Origin: Sphingobium sp. AP50
GTDB taxonomy: Bacteria > Pseudomonadota > Alphaproteobacteria > Sphingomonadales > Sphingomonadaceae
Direction: 5' to 3'
DNA length: 64,000 nucleotides
NCBI RefSeq assembly: GCF_900109095.1
Contig: NZ_FNYZ01000024.1
Coordinates: forward strand, 17,429 to 81,428
The translations under genes were made by a program, and so were the position numbers. A model generated the notes under the pieces. That model was not told the origin of the DNA, did no database searches, and saw only the letters and a list, made by a program, of their open reading frames with translations. Below are positions 37,642-46,182 of this stretch, in pieces; the first letter of the stretch is position 1, and each line of letters opens with the position of its first letter.

Positions 37642-38193
37642 ATGATCCGATCCCGTTTTGGCACCTTTCGCGGCCTGGTGCGGCTGGCTTTGTCCTATCC
37701 GCAATTGGCGTTAGGCCAGTCGGCCAGCCTGACGCCTGATCCGGCGCAGGTCCGGCGGCTGGTGTTCGTATGCCAAGGCAATATCTGTCGCAGTGCCTTT
37801 GCCGATATCGTCGCGCAGCGCACAGGGATGAACAGTGTTTCCTTCGGCCTGTCGACCACTACGGGGCGGACAGCGCATGGTCCGGCGATCCTAGCCGCCG
37901 AAGCTTTGGGATATGACCTGTCGGCGCATCGGGCCATCGACCTTCAGGATTATGTGCCGCAGGAGGGCGATCTGCTGCTGGCGATGGAAGTGCGGCAATT
38001 GCACCGATTGGCGGCCGATCCGCGCGTCCGGCATCTGCCGCGCATGTTGCTGGGGCGCTGGACGCGCCCGATGTTGCCGCATCTGCATGATCCCTATCAA
38101 CTGGACGACCGCTATATGGTGCGCTGTCTCCGCCGCGTCGAGCAGGCGATTGGCGCGCTGGTCATCGCCTTTCCCGGCGCACGGCTTTCCTGA
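37642..38193 (+). CDS. Low-molecular-weight protein-tyrosine phosphatase
   Basis: This 183-residue protein has the catalytic P-loop VFVCQGNICRSAFAD (Cys-x5-Arg, with the classic GNICRS) and the general-acid Asp in HDPYQLDD. An extra N-terminal stretch of about 35 residues (MIRSRFGTFRGLVRLALSYPQ) precedes the fold, longer than in typical 145-160-residue members. Bacterial relatives (Wzb/Etp) dephosphorylate tyrosine kinases that control exopolysaccharide export. It converges on an ATP-grasp gene with a 32-bp overlap of coding ends, beside a polysaccharide deacetylase, which supports an envelope-polymer role. Confidence 0.9.
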   Translation: MIRSRFGTFRGLVRLALSYPQLALGQSASLTPDPAQVRRLVFVCQGNICRSAFADIVAQRTGMNSVSFGLSTTTGRTAHGPAILAAEALGYDLSAHRAIDLQDYVPQEGDLLLAMEVRQLHRLAADPRVRHLPRMLLGRWTRPMLPHLHDPYQLDDRYMVRCLRRVEQAIGALVIAFPGARLS

Positions 38194-39376
38194 ATATCTG
38201 CCCCATGTCGCGCAGCCATGGCCGCATGTCGGCACGGCTGAAGACATAATAGCGGGCGCGCGGATCGAGAAAGTCCAGCAGATAGGCGGTGAGGTCAGCG
38301 AAGGGTCGACGGCGGAAAAAGGGGTCGCCGATGCGGCCCGGCGCCAGCAGGATGCGCGCCAGACGCTTGGTTTCCGGCACCATGTAGCGGGCGCGCAGAT
38401 CGTCACGGGCGGATGGCGCGGGATCGGTCTGGCCCAGCACCGCGCGGCGATAGGCTTCCCAGGCAAAATGGGCGCCGCAATAGCGGGCCAGCGGCAGGCT
38501 GCCCCAGAAACGGCCATTGACCTCCATCAGCCAATAGCGGCCGCTATCAGGTTCATAGCGATATTCGACCATCGCCTGCCCTTCCCAGTCGAGCGCCTGC
38601 AACAGCTTTTCCGAAAGGGCCATCTGCGCCTGATGCGTGGCGGCGGGTTCGGCCCGGCAATAGGTCGACACCCCGCCTTCGGGTGGCCATTCATGCAGGC
38701 GGCGATGCTGGAAGCGCAAGGTTGCCTGCCCGTCCTGCATGTAGAGCATCTGGCCCAGACCCACGCCCCGGCAATATTGCTGGATCAGCGGCCAGCGCCC
38801 GATCGGCGCATAGCGATCCAGCAAGGCGGCCAGTTCCTGCGGCGTGCGGATATAGTCGGTCTTGATCCATTCAAGCCCCGCCTGCTCCAATATCGGCTGG
38901 ACTTCCGGCGGGTTGGACCATTTCGCAACCAGCGGATAGGGCATGGTCGCTGCCCGCTCGGCAAAATCCTCGCCCGCGCGCGGTTGCCAGGTCTGCGGCG
39001 TCAACAGTCCCACGGTATCGGCAATTTCCAGCGTGCGGAATTTATCGAGCACCTTCTCCAGCGGAGCGAGACGCGGGGTCAGGATATGGCAATCGCCGAT
39101 CCGCGCGGGTAGCGATGACAGGTCTAGGAGGTCCGGTTCAGAGATGGCCAGAACCGCGCGGGCACCGGTCTGCGCGATCAGATCGGGCAGCCATTGCGAT
39201 ATCGGACCGGGGAGCCGTGGCGACCAAGTGCTGCAATAGCGCGAGGCAACGCCGACGGCATCGGCATCCCGCGCCACGCCATGCACCGGCACACCATGCT
39301 GGCCCAGTTCGCGCACGACCGTCAGGCCGATCGCATTCTCGACACCTAGGACGATTGCACCGGGAAGATCGCTCAC
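38162..39376 (-). CDS. ATP-grasp carboxylate-amine ligase-like protein
   Basis: This 404-residue protein starts at a GTG (VSDLPGAIVLGVENAIGLTVVRELG), overlapping the deacetylase stop by GTGA. The N-terminal Rossmann-like pre-ATP-grasp domain is followed by the ATP-grasp core, seen as VLDKFRTLEIADTVGLLTPQTW, YPLVAKWSNP, WPLIQQYCRGVGLG and the metal-binding end QAMVEYRYEPDSGRYWLMEVNGRFWGSLPLA. Such ligases couple an acyl phosphate to an amine, often building peptides or modifying sugars or lipids. The substrate is unknown. Coupling to the deacetylase suggests it modifies a deacetylated amino-sugar (inference). Confidence 0.88.
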   Translation of the reverse strand: MSDLPGAIVLGVENAIGLTVVRELGQHGVPVHGVARDADAVGVASRYCSTWSPRLPGPISQWLPDLIAQTGARAVLAISEPDLLDLSSLPARIGDCHILTPRLAPLEKVLDKFRTLEIADTVGLLTPQTWQPRAGEDFAERAATMPYPLVAKWSNPPEVQPILEQAGLEWIKTDYIRTPQELAALLDRYAPIGRWPLIQQYCRGVGLGQMLYMQDGQATLRFQHRRLHEWPPEGGVSTYCRAEPAATHQAQMALSEKLLQALDWEGQAMVEYRYEPDSGRYWLMEVNGRFWGSLPLARYCGAHFAWEAYRRAVLGQTDPAPSARDDLRARYMVPETKRLARILLAPGRIGDPFFRRRPFADLTAYLLDFLDPRARYYVFSRADMRPWLRDMGQIFRKAVRRERR

Positions 39377-40353
39377 GCAGGGACCAGACGATGTTCGTAG
39401 CGCCAGGTCGCCCAGGCCTGCCCGGCGACGCGCAGTCCGGTGCGCAGGCGATTGGGCGCCACGCGGCTGAAGAGCCGCGTCGGCCGGTCGGCCAGATCGA
39501 CCGGCAGGTCGTTGAAGCCGGCGCCATGCACCGCAGGCAGACGGTCGGCCTCCCGGCAAAGCGCCTCAAAACGGGCGATCACCGTGCCGTTGGGCCGCTG
39601 GCGATCGCGTGAGAGCATTTCGAAACTATGGGTGACGACGGTGAAGGCATCATGCCCTTCTCGCGCGGCGTGGCGCAGACCCGCACGCATTTCCGCCGCC
39701 GACATGGCGCAGATCTGGGCTGGGCGAAAGCCGCCGGGACGATCGGCAATGCCCGACACGGGTAGTTCGGCAACGCCAAGTTTACGGGTTGCGCCGACCT
39801 GCGCCGGATCAGCGGATATGCCGCATTCGCGGCCGAGATAGGCGGGATTGACGCTGCTGTCCCAGACGATGCCGATAGCAGCGAGCGCCCTTAACGTGTC
39901 GTCATTGGCGCCGAAATTGCCGGCGCGAAAGGCCGTGATAGCCGGGGCGCCGACATCCTCCAGCAACTGTCGGGCAAGACCGAGCAGGATGATCTGATCA
40001 TCCAGCGTGAAGTCCCCGATATTGCGCCCTTGACGGCCGCCGACAGGGGAATGTTTCGCCCAGGCCAGCCATTCGGTGTGAATATGCATCTGCACCTCAT
40101 GCCCGCGCGCGACGATCGCGCCGACGATCGGCTTGAGGAAGGCGGGACCATGGACCAGCGCGGGCATCGGATCGAGGAAGAAGACCCCCTTCAACCCATG
40201 GCGATCGAGCAGGTCCATCTGCCAGCCGATGCCGAAGGGCTGACCCTGTGCCTCCGCCCAGATCGAGCGCCGTACATTATCCTCAAGATCGACGCCCCGC
40301 TGGTGCAGGGAGGAGGAAAGTTCCGTGTCGACGGTGATGAGCAACGCGGTCAT
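39373..40353 (-). CDS. Polysaccharide deacetylase-family protein
   Basis: This 326-residue protein reads MTALLITVDTELSSSLHQRG, with the early TVDTE acidic residues where NodB-type deacetylases bind metal. GHEVQMHIHTEW is the likely His-x-His metal motif, and FRAGNFGANDDTLRALAAIGIVWDSS is the motif-3-like segment. It lacks a signal peptide, so it acts in the cytoplasm or on a membrane-linked precursor. It is the first gene of a two-gene operon with the ATP-grasp ligase. Classical NodB motifs are only partly present, so the exact chemistry could differ from N-deacetylation. Confidence 0.8.
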   Translation of the reverse strand: MTALLITVDTELSSSLHQRGVDLEDNVRRSIWAEAQGQPFGIGWQMDLLDRHGLKGVFFLDPMPALVHGPAFLKPIVGAIVARGHEVQMHIHTEWLAWAKHSPVGGRQGRNIGDFTLDDQIILLGLARQLLEDVGAPAITAFRAGNFGANDDTLRALAAIGIVWDSSVNPAYLGRECGISADPAQVGATRKLGVAELPVSGIADRPGGFRPAQICAMSAAEMRAGLRHAAREGHDAFTVVTHSFEMLSRDRQRPNGTVIARFEALCREADRLPAVHGAGFNDLPVDLADRPTRLFSRVAPNRLRTGLRVAGQAWATWRYEHRLVPA

Positions 40354-40466
40354 TGGGGGGCGGTCCGGTCAGGGGGCAACGAGCCTGCAATAGGCAATAG
40401 GGGTTAAGGAGCCGTAATATGTCCCCTGAATGTCCGGCCCGTCATATATTGGAAAGACAACAGCCG

Positions 40467-40497
40467 ACCGTCAATCCATGATTATCCTTTTGACGGT
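40467..40497. repeat. 8-bp inverted repeat in intergenic region
   Basis: ACCGTCAA (40467-40474) and TTGACGGT (40490-40497) are exact inverted copies around a 15-nt loop. They lie between the deacetylase start and the flavin-reductase stop, and could be an operator of the deacetylase operon or a weak terminator. Confidence 0.35.
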
Positions 40498-40515
40498 GCG
40501 CCCCGCACCCTTCCG

Positions 40516-41010
40516 TCATCCCAGCAGGGAAAATTCGCCATAATTGCCCTGGAAAAAGAGCAAGGGGCGATCCGGCCGCTCCACTTCCAGCGCGACCACC
40601 CGGCCAAGGACTATATGATGGTCGCCCGCTTCATGCACCGCATCCAGCGTGCAGTCGATCCAGGCGACGACATCGTCCAGGATCGGCGACCCATTGGCCG
40701 AGACGCGGTGGGACACGCCAGCGAACTTGTCCGGGCCAGGACCTGCTATCTGGCGGCACAGCGGCTGCTGATCGCTGGCCAAGACGTTGACGCAGAATTT
40801 GCCCACCGCCTGTATCCGCGGCCAGCTGCCCGAACTCTTGGCCGGGAAGAAGGCCACCAAAGGCGGATCGAGCGAGACGGAGGTGAAGGAGCCGACGACC
40901 ATGCCGACCGGTGCGCCATCCGCCTCCACAGCGGTCACGACACAAACGCCGGTCGGATAATGGCCCAGCACGCGCCGGAAGGTCGCGCTGTCGAAACTGG
41001 CCTCGGTCAT
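40516..41010 (-). CDS. Flavin reductase-like FMN-binding protein
   Basis: This 164-residue protein of the flavin-reductase family reads TFRRVLGHYPTGVCVVTA at the N-terminus, GMVVGSFTSVSLDPPLVAFFPAKSSGSWPRI at the flavin-binding strand and GDHHIVLGRVVALEVERPDRPLLFFQGNYGEF at the C-terminus. This is the size and pattern of small reductase components that supply reduced FMN/FAD to monooxygenases (HpaC/StyB type). No oxygenase gene is adjacent, so its partner is unknown. Confidence 0.9.
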   Translation of the reverse strand: MTEASFDSATFRRVLGHYPTGVCVVTAVEADGAPVGMVVGSFTSVSLDPPLVAFFPAKSSGSWPRIQAVGKFCVNVLASDQQPLCRQIAGPGPDKFAGVSHRVSANGSPILDDVVAWIDCTLDAVHEAGDHHIVLGRVVALEVERPDRPLLFFQGNYGEFSLLG

Positions 41011-41075
41011 GGCTGCTTGCTCCGGAAAGGGTTCATACCTCCCCCCTGTCGCGCAGAGGGGAAGGCATGCAAGCG

Positions 41076-41119
41076 AAAAAACGCGCCGAACCCACGAGAA
41101 AAACTCAGGAGTCGGCGCG
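41076..41119 (-). terminator. Rho-independent terminator of maeB
   Basis: On the minus strand CGCGCCGA (complement of 41112-41119) pairs with TCGGCGCG (complement of 41082-41089), followed by T6 (41076-41081). It sits 7 nt past the maeB stop. Confidence 0.8.
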
Positions 41120-41125
41120 CCCGGA

Positions 41126-43387
41126 TCAGAGCGCGACGCCGCCGGCAGCCAGCACGGCGAGAGTCAGCAGTTCGGACGCATTGGACGACATGGTCGCGAT
41201 CTGCACCGATTTTTCCATGCCGACCAGCACCGGCCCGATCGTGGAGGTGCCGCCCAGTTCGCGCAGCAGCTTGGCCGAGATATTGGCCGATTGCAGCCCC
41301 GGCATGACCAGCACATTGGCCGGGCCGGACAGGCGGCTGAACGGATAATTTTTCATGACCGCCGGGTTGAGCGCCGCGTCGGGCGTCATTTCGCCTTCAT
41401 ATTCGAAATCGACGTCGCGTTCGTCCAGCACCTTCACGGCATCGCGCACATTGTCGAGATAGGCGCCGGGCGGGTTGCCGAAGTTGGAATAAGAGAGGAA
41501 GGCGACGCGCGGATCATGACCCATGCGGCGGGCGACGGCGACGGTCCCCTCCGCAATATCGGCCAGTTCGACCGCCGAAGGGCGTTCGTGGACGGTGGTG
41601 TCTGCCAGGAACACGGTTTTGTCCTTCGTCACCATGACATGGATGCCAAAGGGGGTGCGGCCGGCCGCCGGGTCCATCACCCGCTTCACTTCGCGCAGGG
41701 TCTGGCCATAGGGGCGGGTGACGCCGGTGATCATGGCATCGGCGACACCCATCTTGACCAGCAGCGATCCGAAGATGTTGCGATCGCGATTGACCATCCG
41801 CTCGCAATCGCGGCGCAGATAGCCGCGGCGCTGGAGGCGGGCATAAAGCTGATCGACCATGTCGGGCACCAGCGGCGAATTAACGCTGTTGTGCAGTTCG
41901 AAGCTCTCAGGATCGCGCACGCCCAGTTCCTTGAGCTTGTCGCGCACATGATCGCGGCCGACCAGCACCGGAATGCCATAGCCATGCTCGCGGAACTGAA
42001 TCGCCGCGCGCAGCACCACTTCCTCTTCCGCCTCGGCAAAGACGACGCGCTTGGGATTGGCGCGCGCCACTTCATAGGCGGTGGTGAGGACGGTGGTGGT
42101 CGGGTTGAGCCGGGCCTTCAGGGACTGGCGATAGGCGTCCATATCCTCGATCGGCTTTTGCGCAACGCCGGTTTCCATCGCCGCCTGGGCGACAGCGGCC
42201 GGCACCACTTCCATCAGGCGCGGGTCGAACGGGGCAGGGATGATATAGTCGGGACCGAAGCTGTGCGAACGGCCATAGGCCTTGGCCACTTCTTCAGGCA
42301 CCTGTTCGCGCGCCAGTTCGGCAATAGCGTGCGCGGCGGCGAGCTTCATCGCTTCGTTGATACCGGTCGCCCGCACATCAAGCGCGCCGCGGAAGATGAA
42401 GGGGAAGCCCAGGACATTGTTGACCTGATTGGGGAAGTCCGACCGACCGGTGGCGACGATCGCGTCGGGACGGACGGCATGAGCATCGGGCGGCAGGATT
42501 TCCGGGTCGGGATTGGCCATGGCGAAGATGATCGGGTTGGCCGCCATCAACTTGACCATATCCTGCGACATGGCACCCGCGACCGAGAGGCCGAGGAACA
42601 CGTCCGCGCCCTTGACCGCTTCGGTGAGGGTGCGCGCGTCGGTCTTGACCGCATGGGCCGACTTCCACTGGTTCATGCCCTCGGTGCGGCCCTGATAGAT
42701 GACGCCCTTGCTGTCGCACATGATGACATTGTCTTGCGGGACGCCCAGCGCCTTGATCAACTCGGTGCAGCTGATGGATGCAGCGCCTGCGCCGTTCACC
42801 ACCACCTTCATATCCTTCATGTCGCGGCCGGTCAGCAGCGCCGCATTGATGACGCCCGCCGCCGCGATGATCGCGGTGCCATGCTGGTCGTCATGAAAGA
42901 CCGGGATGTTCATCCGTTCCTTCAGCGTCTGTTCGATGATGAAACATTCGGGCGCCTTGATATCCTCAAGGTTGATGCCGCCGAAGGTCGGCTCCATCAG
43001 TTCGACCGCATCGATGAACCGGTCGACATCCTCGGTCTTCAGCTCGATATCGATGGAATCGACGTCGGCGAAGCGCTTGAAGAGGACGGCCTTGCCCTCC
43101 ATCACCGGCTTGGACGCGAGCGCGCCGAGGTTGCCGAGACCCAGGATAGCCGTGCCGTTGGAGATGACCGCGACCAGATTGCCCTTGGCCGTATAGTCAT
43201 AGGCGGTCGCCGGATCGGCGGCGATGGCGCGCACCGGCACGGCGACGCCGGGCGAGTAGGCGAGGCTCAGGTCGCGCTGGGTCGCCATCGGCTTGGACGC
43301 GATGATCTCGATCTTGCCGGGACGGCCGGTCGAGTGGAAGAACAGCGCCTCGCGCTCGGAAAATTCCACACTCGGTTTATCGGTCAT
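41126..43387 (-). CDS. maeB: NADP-dependent malic enzyme with phosphotransacetylase-like domain
   Basis: This is a protein of about 753 residues converting malate to pyruvate with NADP reduction and CO2 release. The malic N-domain shows the motifs SLAYSPGVAVPV and DYTAKGNLVAVISNGTAILGLGNLG, followed by FKRFADVDSIDIEL and FHDDQHGTAIIAAAG. The NAD-binding part has VVNGAGAASISCTELIKALG. The C-terminal half (from about residue 425) is a phosphate acetyl/butyryltransferase fold typical of MaeB and thought to be regulatory. Two upstream in-frame ATGs exist; 43387 (MTDKPSVEF) fits homologous N-termini best. It is divergent from mutS. Confidence 0.96.
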   Translation of the reverse strand: MTDKPSVEFSEREALFFHSTGRPGKIEIIASKPMATQRDLSLAYSPGVAVPVRAIAADPATAYDYTAKGNLVAVISNGTAILGLGNLGALASKPVMEGKAVLFKRFADVDSIDIELKTEDVDRFIDAVELMEPTFGGINLEDIKAPECFIIEQTLKERMNIPVFHDDQHGTAIIAAAGVINAALLTGRDMKDMKVVVNGAGAASISCTELIKALGVPQDNVIMCDSKGVIYQGRTEGMNQWKSAHAVKTDARTLTEAVKGADVFLGLSVAGAMSQDMVKLMAANPIIFAMANPDPEILPPDAHAVRPDAIVATGRSDFPNQVNNVLGFPFIFRGALDVRATGINEAMKLAAAHAIAELAREQVPEEVAKAYGRSHSFGPDYIIPAPFDPRLMEVVPAAVAQAAMETGVAQKPIEDMDAYRQSLKARLNPTTTVLTTAYEVARANPKRVVFAEAEEEVVLRAAIQFREHGYGIPVLVGRDHVRDKLKELGVRDPESFELHNSVNSPLVPDMVDQLYARLQRRGYLRRDCERMVNRDRNIFGSLLVKMGVADAMITGVTRPYGQTLREVKRVMDPAAGRTPFGIHVMVTKDKTVFLADTTVHERPSAVELADIAEGTVAVARRMGHDPRVAFLSYSNFGNPPGAYLDNVRDAVKVLDERDVDFEYEGEMTPDAALNPAVMKNYPFSRLSGPANVLVMPGLQSANISAKLLRELGGTSTIGPVLVGMEKSVQIATMSSNASELLTLAVLAAGGVAL

Positions 43388-43524
43388 CGGGACACCCATA
43401 TATTGGAACAATAAGTCGGCCCTAGCGGCAAGATTATCTTGGGGGCAAGTGCGAGAAGCGCAATTTTACTGCCCTTTTGCGAAGCTCTGGTTTCAACGCC
43501 GGGTTCAGGCTATCCGCTTGCCCC

Positions 43525-46173
43525 ATGGCCAATTCGACCGAAAACTCCACCCAGCCGACCCCCATGATGGCACAATATCTGGCGCTGAAGGCCGAGGCAC
43601 AGGACTGCCTGCTCTTCTACCGCATGGGCGACTTTTTCGAACTGTTCTTCGATGACGCGAAAATGGCGGCGGCGACGCTGGATATCGCGCTGACCAGCAG
43701 GGGCGAACATGGTGGCGCGCCGATCCCGATGTGCGGCGTGCCGGTGCATAGCGCCGAGGGGTATCTGGCTCGGCTGATCAAGGGCGGGCATCGTGTTGCC
43801 ATTGCCGAACAGACCGAAACGCCGGCGCAGGCCAAGGCGCGTGGCGGCAAGACATTGGTGGCGCGGGCCATCGTGCGATACGTCACGGCCGGGACGCTGA
43901 CCGAGGAGACTCTGCTGGATAGCCGGCGGGACAATATGCTGGTGGCTCTGGCTCAAGTTGGTGGTGAAGGTGCAGGCGAAATCGGGATCGCCGCCGCCGA
44001 CATCTCCACCGGCCGGTTTGAAACGATGACCTGCCCGATGGGCGACCTGCCCGCCGAACTGGCGCGGCTGCGGCCGAGCGAGACGGTCGTGGCCGAAGGT
44101 TCGCCGCTTGATCTGGTCGACTGCCATCCGTTCGATCGTGCCGCCTTTTCCAGCAGCCGCGCCGAAGAATCCCTGAAACGGCTGTTTGGGGTGGCGACGC
44201 TGGATGGATTCGGCCAGTTCGGGCGCGCCGAGCTGGCGGCGATGGGTGGCCTGATCGCCTATCTCGATCATGCTGGCAAAGGCACCCTGCCCTTCCTCGC
44301 CCCGCCGCTGCGCAAGACCAGCGGCGGCCATGTCGCGATCGATGCAGCGACGCGCGAGAGTCTGGAGATCGTGGCGACGACCGGCGGGACACGCGCGGGC
44401 AGCCTGCTGGGCGCGATCGACCGCACCGTGACGGGGGCGGGTGCGCGACTGTTGGGACAGGATTTGTCGGCGCCGCTGATGGACTTGGGACTGATCGAGG
44501 CGCGACTGGGGCTGGTGCAGCTGTTCCATGATGATTCCATCCTGCGCGATCAGTTGCGCGGCGCGTTACGGGCGCTGCCCGATATCGGCCGGGCGCTTGG
44601 GCGCGTAGCGGTGGGGCGCGGCAGCCCACGTGATCTGGGGCAGTTGCGCGATGGCTTGGGCGAGGCGCGGCTGCTGCGCGAGCGGTTGGGGCGGCTGGCC
44701 GATGCACCGCATCTGCTGCAACAATTGCTGCCCGCGCTCGACGGGCATGGCGCGCTGGTCGACGCTCTGTCGCGCGCGCTAGTACCCGCGCCGCCGACCG
44801 AGACGGCGAGTGGCGGCTATATTGCCGACGGCTATGACCCGGCGCTCGACGAACTGCGCCGCATGGCCGGCGATGGCCGCCGCGCTATCGCCGCGCTGGA
44901 AGCGAAATATCGCGAACAGACCGGCATCGGCGCGCTCAAGATCCGGCATAATGGCGTGCTGGGCTATCATGTCGAAGTGCCGGCCCGTGCCGCCGATACG
45001 CTGATGGCGCCCGATAGCGGCTTCACCCACCGCCAGACGCTGGCCGGGGTGGTGCGCTTCAATTCGATCGACCTGCATGAGGAAGCCGGGCGCGTCGCAC
45101 AGGCGGGCGCCCATGCGCTGGTGGCGGAAGCGGCGCATCTGGAAGAGCTGATCGGCGCGGTGCTGGACCGCAAGGCCGACATCGCCCGCGCCGCCGATGC
45201 GCTGGCGCGGCTCGACGTCGCCGCATCGCTCGCCGAACGGGCGGCAGAGGGCGGCTGGCGACGGCCGCATTTCGTGGCGGACGATGGGGCAGGACAATGT
45301 CTCGACATCGTCGGCGGACGGCATCCGGTGGTCGAGGATGCGTTGCGCAAGGAGGGCCAGCCCTTCGTCGCTAATGATTGCCGGTTGAACGAAAGCGACC
45401 GGCTGTGGCTGGTCACCGGTCCCAATATGGGCGGTAAGTCGACCTTTCTGCGGCAGAATGCGCTGATCGTGATATTGGCGCAGGCGGGCGGCTATGTGCC
45501 TGCGCAATCGGCGACCCTGACTCTGGTCGACCGCCTGTTCAGCCGGGTCGGTGCATCCGACAATCTGGCCAAGGGACGCTCCACCTTCATGGTCGAGATG
45601 GTCGAAACGGCAGCGATCCTGGCGCAGGCGACGGCGCGTAGCTTCGTCATCCTGGACGAAGTCGGGCGGGGAACGTCGACCTATGACGGGCTGGCGCTCG
45701 CCTGGGCGGTGGTAGAGGCGGTGCATGAGGTCAATCGCTGCCGCTGCCTGTTCGCGACCCATTATCATGAACTGACGCGGCTGGCGGAGACGCTCGCATC
45801 CCTGTCGCTGCACCATGTGCGGGCGCGGGAGTGGAAGGGTGACCTGATCCTGCTGCACGAACTGGCAGAGGGGCCGGCCGATCGCAGCTATGGTCTGGCC
45901 GTCGCCCGGCTGGCGGGATTGCCGCCCGCCGTGCTGAAACGCGCCAAGGATGTGCTGTCGCGGCTGGAAGCGGGCAAGGCGAAGACCGGCGGGATCGCAG
46001 CGGGACTGGACGACCTGCCCCTGTTCGCGGCGGTGGCCGTGCAGGAAGAAGAGACGGTCGATCCGCTGCGTGCCGCAATCGATGCCATCGACGCGGACGC
46101 CCTGTCTCCGCGTGAAGCACTGGATCATCTCTATCGTCTGAAACAACTGGCCGCCGACGCGCGGCATGACTAG
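43525..46173 (+). CDS. mutS: DNA mismatch repair protein MutS
   Basis: This 882-residue mismatch-recognition ATPase has the Phe-x-Glu mismatch motif just after MANSTENSTQPTPMMAQYLALK in CLLFYRMGDFFELFFDDA. A connector, lever/clamp region and the ATPase domain follow, with Walker A GPNMGGKST (about residue 632), Walker B FVILDEVGRGTSTYDG and the signature FATHYHELTRL. MutS recruits MutL after binding mispairs. The ATG at 43525 is chosen because conserved N-terminal sequence begins shortly after. glnD follows 9 bp later, likely co-transcribed. The 113-bp gap to maeB holds the divergent promoters. Confidence 0.97.
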   Translation: MANSTENSTQPTPMMAQYLALKAEAQDCLLFYRMGDFFELFFDDAKMAAATLDIALTSRGEHGGAPIPMCGVPVHSAEGYLARLIKGGHRVAIAEQTETPAQAKARGGKTLVARAIVRYVTAGTLTEETLLDSRRDNMLVALAQVGGEGAGEIGIAAADISTGRFETMTCPMGDLPAELARLRPSETVVAEGSPLDLVDCHPFDRAAFSSSRAEESLKRLFGVATLDGFGQFGRAELAAMGGLIAYLDHAGKGTLPFLAPPLRKTSGGHVAIDAATRESLEIVATTGGTRAGSLLGAIDRTVTGAGARLLGQDLSAPLMDLGLIEARLGLVQLFHDDSILRDQLRGALRALPDIGRALGRVAVGRGSPRDLGQLRDGLGEARLLRERLGRLADAPHLLQQLLPALDGHGALVDALSRALVPAPPTETASGGYIADGYDPALDELRRMAGDGRRAIAALEAKYREQTGIGALKIRHNGVLGYHVEVPARAADTLMAPDSGFTHRQTLAGVVRFNSIDLHEEAGRVAQAGAHALVAEAAHLEELIGAVLDRKADIARAADALARLDVAASLAERAAEGGWRRPHFVADDGAGQCLDIVGGRHPVVEDALRKEGQPFVANDCRLNESDRLWLVTGPNMGGKSTFLRQNALIVILAQAGGYVPAQSATLTLVDRLFSRVGASDNLAKGRSTFMVEMVETAAILAQATARSFVILDEVGRGTSTYDGLALAWAVVEAVHEVNRCRCLFATHYHELTRLAETLASLSLHHVRAREWKGDLILLHELAEGPADRSYGLAVARLAGLPPAVLKRAKDVLSRLEAGKAKTGGIAAGLDDLPLFAAVAVQEEETVDPLRAAIDAIDADALSPREALDHLYRLKQLAADARHD

Positions 46174-46182
46174 ATAGCGCCC

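Noticed and set aside
41009..43414. Plus-strand open frame of 801 codons
   Set aside because: It is entirely antisense to maeB, whose family motifs are unmistakable; no plausible protein features.
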